6,573 bases of DNA from Acidobacteriota bacterium (GTDB taxonomy: Bacteria; Acidobacteriota; Terriglobia; Terriglobales; Acidobacteriaceae): NCBI GenBank assembly GCA_021801945.1, contig JAKABE010000188.1:1-6573 (forward strand), written 5' to 3'. The notes under the pieces are model-generated. The model saw nothing but the letters and a program-made list of their open reading frames with translations, was not told the DNA's origin and ran no database searches. The stretch's first letter is position 1. Each line of letters begins with the position of its first letter. Positions 1-6,290 of the stretch are shown here, piece after piece. The position numbers were made by a program, and so were the translations under genes.

Positions 1-92
1 CCCCGGCTGAAGAGCCAGCCCTGGCGGATGAAGCCGAGTCTGAAGGCGGAGCCGAAAGCAGCACGGCACCCGAAGAGGAGCAGCAGCAATGA
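1..92 (+). CDS. C-terminal tail of an upstream protein, probably the ABC ATPase of this operon (partial)
   Basis: Reading the frame that starts at base 3 gives 29 codons and a TGA stop at 90-92. The stop overlaps the permease ATG (89-91) in an ATGA arrangement, the usual sign of translational coupling. The visible tail has ten acidic residues (nine Glu, one Asp), no Lys or Arg, many Ala/Ser/Pro, and ends in three Glu and three Gln. It is therefore a disordered acidic extension rather than a folded domain. In Gld-type operons the gene directly before the permease normally encodes the ATP-binding subunit, so I infer that this is its C-terminus. No Walker or signature motif lies inside the window, so the identity rests on context alone. 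The reading frame and stop are certain to the extent that the frame is continuous and exactly coupled to the next gene. Confidence 0.7.
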   Translation, partial: PAEEPALADEAESEGGAESSTAPEEEQQQ

Positions 93-856
93 GAAACATC
101 TGGATCATCTGGCGCAAGGAACTGAAGAGCTACTTCTCTTCCCCGATCGCCTATCTATTGCTCACCATGTTCGCTTTGATATTCGGCTTCTTCTTCTGGA
201 ATGCGGTGGGGTTCTTCGTTATAGAGGGCGCCGAAATGCAGATGAGCGGCCAGATGGGAATGATGAACATCAACGAGCAGATCATTCGCCCGCTGCTCGA
301 CAATGCCAGTGTGCTCGGCCTCTTTTTCATTCCCTTGATCACCATGCGGCTGTTCGCCGAGGAAAAGCGCACTGGAACCATTGAGTTGTTGGCGACCTCG
401 CCGGTGCGCGACGTGGAGATCATCCTGGGGAAATGGTTTGCTGCGCTGAGTTTGTATGCCAGCCTGCTGCTCTGCTCCGCGGTGAACTTCGCGTTTCTGT
501 TCCGCTACGGCAACCCCGACTGGAAACCGCTGGTGATCGGCTACTTCGGGCTTCTGCTGCAGGCCGGCGCGCTGCTGGCCTTGGGAACCTTTATTTCCAC
601 GCTCACCCGCAACCAGATCATTGCCGGCGCGGCCACTTTCGGCCTCTGTCTCTTGCTCTGGGTGTTTGCCTGGGTCAGCGGATACGACTCGTCCACATGG
701 GCCACGGTCCTGGCTTATCTTTCCGTGGTTACACACTTCAACTTCTTTGGCGAGGGCGTCATCCAATCCAAGGACGCCATCTTTTATCTCACCGTTATCT
801 TTCTCGGACTCTTCTTTACAGCACGGTCGGTCGAGTCCATGCGTTGGAGGTCATAA
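89..856 (+). CDS. ABC-2 type transporter permease, GldF-like
   Basis: Integral inner-membrane subunit of an ABC transporter, 255 residues, a normal length for GldF-like permeases. About six hydrophobic segments are visible, near residues 18-45, 70-90, 113-137, 147-170, 176-198 and 229-248. The family hallmark lies at 87-106, where the stretch RLFAEEKRTGTIELLATSPV follows the second membrane segment. This is the cytoplasmic coupling region typical of ABC-2 permeases of the GldF/NosY group. A second family-like segment is GEGVIQSKDAIFYL near 221-234. The loop after the first segment is rich in Met (residues 50, 52, 56, 58, 59). The start ATG overlaps the stop of the preceding gene, and the stop lies six bases before the GldG-like ATG, so the gene sits inside a tight operon. 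It should pair with an ATPase encoded upstream. The substrate is unknown. The family call is firm, but equivalence to gliding-motility GldF is not implied. Confidence 0.93.
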   Translation: MRNIWIIWRKELKSYFSSPIAYLLLTMFALIFGFFFWNAVGFFVIEGAEMQMSGQMGMMNINEQIIRPLLDNASVLGLFFIPLITMRLFAEEKRTGTIELLATSPVRDVEIILGKWFAALSLYASLLLCSAVNFAFLFRYGNPDWKPLVIGYFGLLLQAGALLALGTFISTLTRNQIIAGAATFGLCLLLWVFAWVSGYDSSTWATVLAYLSVVTHFNFFGEGVIQSKDAIFYLTVIFLGLFFTARSVESMRWRS

Positions 857-862
857 GCGGGA

Positions 863-2239
863 ATGGCAGGTCAGTGGTTGAAAGCCAGACAAACCCGGTA
901 TGCGGCCTACGCGATTGTTTATACCTTGGTCGTGATCGTTGCCGTGGTCATCGTGAATGTGCTCGCCAATCGGTATAACAAATCCTATGACGCAACCGCC
1001 AACAAGCGGTACACACTCTCCCCACAAACCGCGAAGATCGTAAAGGGGCTGAAGCAAGATGCGACGATCGTTTATTTCAACGAATCCACGCACTTTCAGG
1101 ACGGCAAAAATCTGCTCGACGAGTACGCCAACCTGTCGCCCAAGGTCCACATTCAGTACGTCGATCCGGATAAGAATCCTCAATTAGCTCGCGCCGACGG
1201 CGTCCGCAACATGGGGACGGCGGTGGTGGAGATTGGCGGAAAGAAGGAAGCGGCGACGAGCATAACGGAAGAAGGCATCACCGGCGCCTTCATCCGCGAC
1301 CTGAAAACGAGCGCACGCACAGTCTGCTTCGTCAGCGGCAGCGGCGAGCGGCAGATAGACTCCACTGGCCGCGACGGGCTGTCGGACTTGAAGGAGCGCC
1401 TGGGCGAGGAGAGTTATGCGACCCAAACCGTCAATCTACTCCAGAAGGCGGTAGTGCCTGCATCTTGCACGGCTCTGGTGATTGCCGGCCCCACCCATGA
1501 CTATGAGCAACCCGAAGTCAGCGCCATCCAAGAATACGTCCAGGATGGTGGGCGCGCGCTGTTCCTGATGGACCCGCCGCTGCACATGGGGGTTGCAGAT
1601 ATTGGCGATAACAGCGCGCTGGCCTCAGTTCTGGCTGGCTGGGGCGTCATCCTGGAGAAGGATCTGGTGCTGGACCTGAATCCCATCGGCCAGCTTGCCG
1701 GTCTCGGGCCCCAGGTGGCGCTCGTCACCAGCTACGGATCGCAACCTATCGTTGACCCGCTCAAGGGGACGGCAACTGGTTTTCCGCTCTCCCGCTCTCT
1801 CGAGATCCACGACACCGCCAATACAATGGTTCAGCAGCTTTTCGAATCCTCGGGAACGAGCCTGGCCACTGACAACCTGAATTCGGCGGAAGTGAACGTG
1901 AACAACCCGAAGAACACAAAGGGCCCGATGATCCTGGCTGCCGCCGGCACCTACAATACCGGCAAGCCGGACACGCAGGGACGCTTTGTGGTGGTGGGCA
2001 GCTCCATGTGGGCCTCCAACAGCTTCATCAACTTTAACGGCAACAGCGATCTGGCTCTGAACGCCATCAACTGGCTCGCCTCCAATCAGGCGCTGATCTC
2101 CATTCGGCCCAAGCCGCCGGAAAATCAACATCTCACGATGACGGGCGCACAGTTGAACATGATGCGGATCGTCAGCCAGTTCTCGCTGCCCCTAGCGATG
2201 ATCATTCTGGGTGGCTTGGTCTGGTGGAGGAGACGGTAA
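863..2239 (+). CDS. GldG-like ABC transporter auxiliary protein
   Basis: 458-residue membrane-anchored protein of the Gldg / ABC-type uncharacterised transport family. A hydrophobic segment at about 13-36 follows a basic N-terminus, and a second at about 436-455 ends in WWRRR. The roughly 400 residues between them should be extracytoplasmic, with both termini in the cytoplasm. Family-like features are the N-terminal block YDATANKRYTLSPQTAKIV (42-60), YVDPDKNP (99-106), a segment resembling a glutamine-amidotransferase-like or Rossmann-type fold around 152-240 (CFVSGSGER, then GGRALFLMDPP), and GRFVVVGSSMWASNSF (373-388) before the last helix. I see no catalytic site. The ATG at 863 is preceded by GGAGG at 846-850, inside the end of the permease gene, with a rather long spacer of 12 bases. 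In Bacteroidetes GldG works with GldA and GldF, and here the neighbouring permease implies a similar complex. Its exact role is unknown. Confidence 0.92.
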   Translation: MAGQWLKARQTRYAAYAIVYTLVVIVAVVIVNVLANRYNKSYDATANKRYTLSPQTAKIVKGLKQDATIVYFNESTHFQDGKNLLDEYANLSPKVHIQYVDPDKNPQLARADGVRNMGTAVVEIGGKKEAATSITEEGITGAFIRDLKTSARTVCFVSGSGERQIDSTGRDGLSDLKERLGEESYATQTVNLLQKAVVPASCTALVIAGPTHDYEQPEVSAIQEYVQDGGRALFLMDPPLHMGVADIGDNSALASVLAGWGVILEKDLVLDLNPIGQLAGLGPQVALVTSYGSQPIVDPLKGTATGFPLSRSLEIHDTANTMVQQLFESSGTSLATDNLNSAEVNVNNPKNTKGPMILAAAGTYNTGKPDTQGRFVVVGSSMWASNSFINFNGNSDLALNAINWLASNQALISIRPKPPENQHLTMTGAQLNMMRIVSQFSLPLAMIILGGLVWWRRR

Positions 2240-2262
2240 AAGGGCGAGGGGTCTGCCCGGGG

Positions 2263-3618
2263 ATGGCTATGAAAAGCGCAAAGAAATTCCTTGGCTTAGC
2301 GATCGCCTGCGTGGTTCTGCTGGCCCTTAGCGGTGTTCTCTACTGGTCCGGCCATCATAAAGCGTCCAAGGCCGCGTCCATAGCCGACGCCGGTCCCGTA
2401 ATTCTCAACGTGAAACCCTCCTCGGTGACCGCATTGACCATCAAGGCGCAGAGCGCCCCGGCGATAACGCTTGCCAAGGGCGCGAAGGGACTATGGCAGA
2501 TTAGCGCACCCAAGAAGCTGCTCGCGGATCAGGAGGAAGTCAGCACGCTGCTCTCCGATCTTTCCCCGCTGAACGGTGAACGCATAGTGGAGAGCAACCC
2601 TCCCAGCCTGAAGGCATTTGGCCTCGACCACCCAACACTCGAGGTGGATATCACGCAAGCCGATCACACGACGCAGAGGCTGCTCATCGGCGACAACACG
2701 CCTACCGGCGACTCGGCCTATGCCATGCTGGCTGGCGATCCGCGCATCTTCACCACCTTCCGCTACAACGAAACCAACCTGGACCAGAGCCTTTCCAACC
2801 TCCGCGACAAGCGCCTCATCACCCTCACCCCCGACGAAGTTACCAGTCTGGAGTTGATCCGCGACGGAGAAGACATCCAGCTCTCGCATCTGAACTACAG
2901 TTGGAAAATGGTCAAGCCGGGCCCCTATCAGGCGAACATGGTTGCCGCCGACGGCATTAACGACGCGGTCACAATGGCGCGGATGAGCGCCACGCAGCCG
3001 CCGCTAATCCAGCGCCAGACAGCGTTCGCGCAGGGCGTGCCGGTGGCCACCGTGAAACTGAGCGGCCCCAAAGGCAGCCAAAGCCTGACCGTGCGCGAGG
3101 ACAACGGCAACTATTACGCGCAGTCCAACTACATAGCGGGAATCTACCAAGTCAGCGATGCGCTGGGCGAAGCCTTGAACAAGACCCTTTTCGACCTCTG
3201 CAACAAACAGGTCTTCAACTTTAGCTACGACGATCCCAACGAGGTAGATTTCACGATCTCAAGCGGAAAGAAACACGGCACGGCAAAATCCTGGATCCTG
3301 AATCGGACCGGCGAGGTCTGGTGGCTGGATGGAAAGAAGATGGATGCCAACAGTGTGGAGTCGCTGGTATCAGGCTTGCGCGATCTGGCCGCCTCCAAGT
3401 TCGCGACCTCGGGATTCACCAAGCCGGTCGTTCAGGTAAGAGTCGTCTTTGCCGCAGGCAAGCGCGTGGAGAATGTCCAGATCGCCAAAGGCCAGGGCCG
3501 CGAGTACCTGGCGAAGCGCACAGACGACCCATCTCTTTACGTCGTCGATGGCGGCGCCGTCGAAAGCATCGAGAAGGCTGCACAGCAGATCCAGCCCGCC
3601 TCCCCCGCAAGTAGATAA
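2263..3618 (+). CDS. DUF4340 domain-containing membrane-anchored protein
   Basis: 451 residues from the ATG at 2263. A basic N-terminus (KSAKK) is followed by one hydrophobic segment at about 10-29 with no lipobox, so the rest should be an extracytoplasmic domain held by a single anchor. DUF4340-type features are WQISAPKKLLADQEEVSTLL (78-97), a GERIVE stretch leading to FGLDHP (105-124), LLIGD and the SAYAML / IFTTF strands (140-166), then LRDKRLITLTPDEV (180-193). Similar strand-rich segments continue to the C-terminus, consistent with repeated beta-rich units. The tail is Ala/Pro/Ser-rich. DUF4340 has no established biochemical function, but such genes often follow GldG-like genes, as here, which points to a subunit of the same envelope ABC complex. 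The start is uncertain. An in-frame GTG at 2224 would overlap the GldG-like gene by 16 bases, and a second ATG lies at 2269. A GAGGGG at 2246-2251 supports 2263, while GGGGA at 2259-2263 could serve 2269. Confidence 0.88.
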   Translation: MAMKSAKKFLGLAIACVVLLALSGVLYWSGHHKASKAASIADAGPVILNVKPSSVTALTIKAQSAPAITLAKGAKGLWQISAPKKLLADQEEVSTLLSDLSPLNGERIVESNPPSLKAFGLDHPTLEVDITQADHTTQRLLIGDNTPTGDSAYAMLAGDPRIFTTFRYNETNLDQSLSNLRDKRLITLTPDEVTSLELIRDGEDIQLSHLNYSWKMVKPGPYQANMVAADGINDAVTMARMSATQPPLIQRQTAFAQGVPVATVKLSGPKGSQSLTVREDNGNYYAQSNYIAGIYQVSDALGEALNKTLFDLCNKQVFNFSYDDPNEVDFTISSGKKHGTAKSWILNRTGEVWWLDGKKMDANSVESLVSGLRDLAASKFATSGFTKPVVQVRVVFAAGKRVENVQIAKGQGREYLAKRTDDPSLYVVDGGAVESIEKAAQQIQPASPASR

Positions 3619-3870
3619 AGCTGGCTGGAACCAATCCCCGGCCGGGCCGGCAATCTCAGCAGGAGTGGCGCTTTCTTCGCGCATGCCATCGCCCAACCAT
3701 CGGGGGTTGGTCCCAAGCTGTCCTTCGGACGCTCGCTTCCGCTCGTTAAGAAGCGCTTTTCACCGAGCCCGCCGGCGAACGCCTTCCATGCAGCCACCGG
3801 GCAGGCAGGTGACAATGAGCTTCCAGCTCTGTCCGAATCCGCTTAGAACGTGCGACCTCAGTGGCTACGA
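3619..3870. other. Gene-free interval between convergent genes
   Basis: About 250 bases separate the stop of the DUF4340 gene from the stop of the XRE-cupin gene. No frame in it carries a recognisable protein with a credible start and ribosome-binding site. It contains a CCCGGCCGGG palindrome (3637-3646), a 6-bp hairpin (3693-3710), a 10-base-period repeat of CGCTCG (3730-3735 and 3740-3745), the palindrome AAGCGCTT (3751-3758) and a small GAGCT/AGCTC hairpin (3817-3829). A bidirectional terminator would be expected between convergent genes, but none of these structures has a following T tract. The interval could be a dispersed intergenic repeat or eroded coding sequence, which cannot be decided from one copy. 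Confidence 0.6.
3693..3710. repeat. Short inverted repeat (possible weak hairpin)
   Basis: CCAACC at 3693-3698 pairs with GGTTGG at 3705-3710 across a six-base loop. It lies about 75 bases after the DUF4340 stop. No T run follows on either strand, so an intrinsic terminator is not supported. It may contribute to 3'-end formation or be chance. Confidence 0.3.
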
Positions 3871-4611
3871 TCAGAGTGCGGTTCTATCCACTTCACCGTC
3901 GGCACCGCCCGTCCGCGCCGCACCCGCGGCTGGGAACCGCGGAATTGCTGCCGCACGCAGCGGTTGCGCCTGCTGAGCCTGGTGCATGGTCACAATAATC
4001 GCCTTGGCCGATCTCCGGCCGAGGCAGCGGTACGAGTGGGGCGTACCCGAGTCAAAATACGCTGCATCACCCGCGGCCAGCGTGCATTCTTTGTCGCCGT
4101 GGCGCAACTCCATCTCTCCGTCCAGCAAATACAAGAATTCAAATCCCGCATGCAGGTGCGCCTTGGCTTCTGCGCTTCCCGCGAGGGGAAGAAATTCCGC
4201 GAAGTATGGGTCCATGTGACGGTCGGGCACCAGGTAGCCAAGGCTCTCAAAGGTATAGGTTGGCGGCTCTACTCCCGTTTGTGGCAGCCGAACCCGGTCC
4301 TTCTGGCGGTGCACCCGAAACATGGCCGCCGGCTCGCTCTCAAAGAAATAGGAAAGGTCCTTCGAAAACACCATCGCGATCCGGGCCAAGTTGCGCAAGG
4401 TCGGCACCACCCGTCCAGTCTCCAATTGCGACAGAAAGCTGGCTGACAACCCCGTATGCTTGCCGAGCTCCACCAACCCCATCGATTTCTTGAGCCGCAG
4501 CCGCCGAATCCGCTCCCCGACCTGCTTCTCCGCGATAATCCGCTCAGCCGTCGCTGCGTCTGCCTGGGTCATCTGCATTTCTTCGCTCTTGACTGCCACC
4601 GACTCAACCAT
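3871..4611 (-). CDS. XRE-family transcriptional regulator with C-terminal cupin sensor domain
   Basis: Cytoplasmic DNA-binding regulator of 246 residues. After a variable N-terminus, a helix-turn-helix of the XRE/Cro-CI type spans about 32-89, with IRRLRLKKSMGLVELGKHTG and then LSASFLSQLETGRVVPTLRN as the typical core. A single cupin domain follows at about 135-208. Cupin motif 1 is intact: H152, H154, E158 and G165 fit HxH-x3-E-x6-G. Motif 2 is G181 to H192 (GDAAYFDSGTPH), with Asp in place of the usual Pro and no final Asn. The four potential metal ligands H152, H154, E158 and H192 are therefore present, which suggests a metal-bound small-molecule pocket. The ligand is unknown. The last 36 residues or so are Ala/Gln/Arg-rich and probably disordered. 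The ATG at 4611 has GGAGGG four bases upstream. The gene is divergent from asnS and convergent with the DUF4340 gene, so it is its own transcription unit. Confidence 0.92.
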   Translation of the reverse strand: MVESVAVKSEEMQMTQADAATAERIIAEKQVGERIRRLRLKKSMGLVELGKHTGLSASFLSQLETGRVVPTLRNLARIAMVFSKDLSYFFESEPAAMFRVHRQKDRVRLPQTGVEPPTYTFESLGYLVPDRHMDPYFAEFLPLAGSAEAKAHLHAGFEFLYLLDGEMELRHGDKECTLAAGDAAYFDSGTPHSYRCLGRRSAKAIIVTMHQAQQAQPLRAAAIPRFPAAGAARTGGADGEVDRTAL

Positions 4612-4615
4612 TCAT

Positions 4616-4621
4616 CCCTCC
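4616..4621 (-). promoter_or_regulatory. Ribosome-binding site of the XRE-cupin gene
   Basis: On the minus strand GGAGGG precedes the ATG at 4611 by four bases. An overlapping ATG at 4615 runs into a stop after three codons (ATG AAT GGT TGA), so 4611 is the first usable start. Internal Met codons at residues 12 and 14 have no comparable site. Confidence 0.75.
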
Positions 4622-4650
4622 GTCTGCTAATCCATAGAATGCTCCGGCCA

Positions 4651-4679
4651 GAAATTATTGTCCAGATCGAAATATTTTC
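4651..4679. promoter_or_regulatory. Candidate operator: AT-rich imperfect dyad between divergent genes
   Basis: GAAATTATT (4651-4659) and AATATTTTC (4671-4679) are inverted copies matching at eight of nine positions, with 11 bases between the arms, so arm centres are 20 bases (about two helical turns) apart. The site lies in an AT-rich island within a GC-rich window, about 40 bases upstream of the regulator's start. On the minus strand a TGGACA (4664 to 4659), resembling a -35 box, lies between the arms, though the matching -10 (CATTCT, 17 bases on) is poor. This is a plausible autoregulatory site for the XRE protein, by inference only. Confidence 0.35.
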
Positions 4680-4838
4680 CCACCTGACGAAATAAATTCT
4701 GCCTCCATGCGTCCCGTGTCCACAGCAAAAGAATGAGCGCGCAGTCCCCTCAAACAAACAAATCTGTCCCCTCCCGGCTCAAAGGCCGCGCTATTCTGAA
4801 AGGTCCGGCCGCAAGTCTGCAATATCAACCGGTCTGTC

Positions 4839-4845
4839 AAGGAAG
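4839..4845 (+). promoter_or_regulatory. Ribosome-binding site of asnS
   Basis: AAGGAAG lies five bases before the ATG at 4851 and supports that start for the asparaginyl-tRNA synthetase. Confidence 0.7.
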
Positions 4846-4850
4846 AGCAC

Positions 4851-6218
4851 ATGTCTGAAGCGCCCACGCCCGCAGTTGCTGAGTCCGTTCGTCCGCTCGC
4901 TCCCACCGCCACTATCGCCGGCATCGGCCACCACGAGGGTCAGTCCGTGACCCTCCACGGCTGGCTCTACAATCTGCGCGAGAGTGGCAAACTGCTGTTT
5001 CCAATTCTTCGGGATGGCACGGGCGTCATCCAGGGTGTAGCCCACGTGAAAAGCATTCCCGCGACGGTCTTCGAGACACTCAAGAATCTTACACAGGAGT
5101 CGAGCGTCATCGTGCAAGGCAAGGTTCGTGCCGACAAGCGCGCACCCGGGGGCTACGAGCTCGACATCGAAGACCTGCAGGTGCTGCAACGCGTATCTGA
5201 AGCCGAGCCCTACCCCATCACACTCAAGGAACACGGGGTGGACTTCCTGATGGAGCGCCGTCATCTATGGCTGCGCACGCCTCGCCAGGCTGCGATCCTG
5301 CGCATCCGCGCCGAAATCATGCGGGCAGCAGCGGAATACTTTGACTCGAACGGCTTCATCCGCACCGATCCACCCATCCTGACTCCGGCCGCCTGCGAAG
5401 GCACCTCCACTCTTTTTCCCGTCGATTACTTTGGCGATCCCGCCTACCTTACGCAGTCTGGCCAGCTCTACGTGGAGGCCACGGCCCTCGCCCTGGGCAA
5501 GGTGTACAGCTTCGGCCCCACCTTTCGGGCGGAAAAATCGAAGACCCGCCGCCACCTGACCGAGTTCTGGATGATCGAACCGGAGGTTGCGTTTATGGAC
5601 CTGGATGGCCTGCTGGAGCTGGCGGAAGACTTTCTCTCCCACATCGTCCAGAGCGTCGTCAAGAATCGCGCCGCGGAGCTCCAGACCATCGGCCGCGATG
5701 CGAGTAAACTTGAGGCCATCGCGCCGCCCTTCCCGCGCCTGCGTTATGACGATGCCGCCGACATGCTCAACCAGGCCTATAAGGATGGCCATCTGGAGGC
5801 CCCTTTCGAGTACGGCAACGACTTTGGCTCGCCCGACGAAACCTGGCTCAGCTCGCAGTTCGACCGGCCGGTGATGGTGCACCGTTATCCCGCCGATGTG
5901 AAGGCTTTTTACATGGAGCCCGATCCCAAGGATCCGCGCTACGCGCTGTGCGTGGACGTGCTGGCGCCGGAAGGTTACGGGGAAGTCATCGGCGGCTCGC
6001 AACGCGTGTCGAGCTTCGAGCTGCTCAACGCCAGGATCGACGAGCACAAATTGCCCAAGGAGGCCTTCGAATGGTACTTGGACCTTCGCCGCTACGGCTC
6101 AGTGCCGCACGCTGGGTTCGGGATGGGCATCGAGCGGGTAGTGGCCTGGATCTGTGCACTGGATCATGTGCGCGAGACCATCCCATTCCCGCGCATGCTG
6201 CACCGGATGTATCCGTGA
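4851..6218 (+). CDS. asnS: Asparaginyl-tRNA synthetase (EC 6.1.1.22)
   Basis: Cytoplasmic class IIb aminoacyl-tRNA synthetase that joins asparagine to tRNA-Asn using ATP. At 455 residues it is slightly longer than the Bacillus-type enzyme, the extra length being a short N-terminal extension. An OB-fold anticodon-binding domain covers about 33-115 ([20 protein letters not shown] at 37-56). The catalytic domain follows a short hinge. Motif 1 lies around 150-175. Motif 2 is [20 protein letters not shown] at 225-244, where the FWMIEPE ending is characteristic of AsnRS rather than AspRS. QSGQLY (202-207) and KAFYMEPDP (351-359) are conserved active-site regions, GEVIGGSQR (377-385) is an AsnRS signature, and motif 3 is [12 protein letters not shown] (422-433). 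The ending [12 protein letters not shown] resembles the Bacillus-type subgroup rather than the E. coli type. All key motifs are intact. A good AAGGAAG site precedes the start. No T-box leader is seen. Confidence 0.96.
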   Translation: MSEAPTPAVAESVRPLAPTATIAGIGHHEGQSVTLHGWLYNLRESGKLLFPILRDGTGVIQGVAHVKSIPATVFETLKNLTQESSVIVQGKVRADKRAPGGYELDIEDLQVLQRVSEAEPYPITLKEHGVDFLMERRHLWLRTPRQAAILRIRAEIMRAAAEYFDSNGFIRTDPPILTPAACEGTSTLFPVDYFGDPAYLTQSGQLYVEATALALGKVYSFGPTFRAEKSKTRRHLTEFWMIEPEVAFMDLDGLLELAEDFLSHIVQSVVKNRAAELQTIGRDASKLEAIAPPFPRLRYDDAADMLNQAYKDGHLEAPFEYGNDFGSPDETWLSSQFDRPVMVHRYPADVKAFYMEPDPKDPRYALCVDVLAPEGYGEVIGGSQRVSSFELLNARIDEHKLPKEAFEWYLDLRRYGSVPHAGFGMGIERVVAWICALDHVRETIPFPRMLHRMYP

Positions 6219-6243
6219 GAGAGAGATTGGAGACGGTGTTGGC

Positions 6244-6270
6244 GGGTCCTGGGAGCCGGCCCCGCGACCC
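6244..6270 (+). terminator. Possible GC-rich hairpin after asnS
   Basis: GGGTC (6244-6248) can pair with GACCC (6266-6270), and inside it GGG (6251-6253) can pair with CCC (6261-6263) across a small internal loop. It starts 25 bases after the asnS stop. No T tract follows, so it is at best a weak or Rho-assisted terminator. Confidence 0.25.
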
Positions 6271-6273
6271 CGA

Positions 6274-6279
6274 TATACT
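6274..6279 (+). promoter_or_regulatory. Possible -10 element upstream of the CYTH gene
   Basis: TATACT matches the TATAAT consensus at five of six positions and lies 11 bases before the ATG at 6291. Transcription from it would start almost at the ATG, giving a leaderless or very short-leader mRNA. No -35 box is seen at the usual 17-base distance, so the call is tentative. Confidence 0.25.
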
Positions 6280-6290
6280 CATTGAGTGCG

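Noticed and set aside
155..766. Minus-strand open frame of 203 codons
   Set aside because: It is antisense to the permease, polar and Gln/Arg/Gly-rich with no domain features, while the plus frame has clear membrane segments and the ABC-2 motif.
3637..3646. CCCGGCCGGG palindrome as a terminator
   Set aside because: It has no loop and no T tract, so it cannot form a usual intrinsic terminator.
3449..3976. Plus-strand open frame bridging the DUF4340 end and the convergent interval
   Set aside because: It overlaps two genes in wrong frames and its translation is Ser/Arg/Pro-rich low-complexity sequence without a domain.
3850..4446. Plus-strand open frame of 198 codons
   Set aside because: It is antisense to the XRE-cupin gene, which has intact helix-turn-helix and cupin motifs and a strong ribosome-binding site.
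4741..4850. Possible T-box leader before asnS
   Set aside because: No T-box sequence (TGGNACCGCG-like), specifier loop or terminator/antiterminator pair could be seen.
5265..6047. Long minus-strand open frame of 260 codons
   Set aside because: It lies wholly within asnS, whose frame carries every AsnRS motif. The antisense translation shows no recognisable domain and is explained by GC-rich codon bias.
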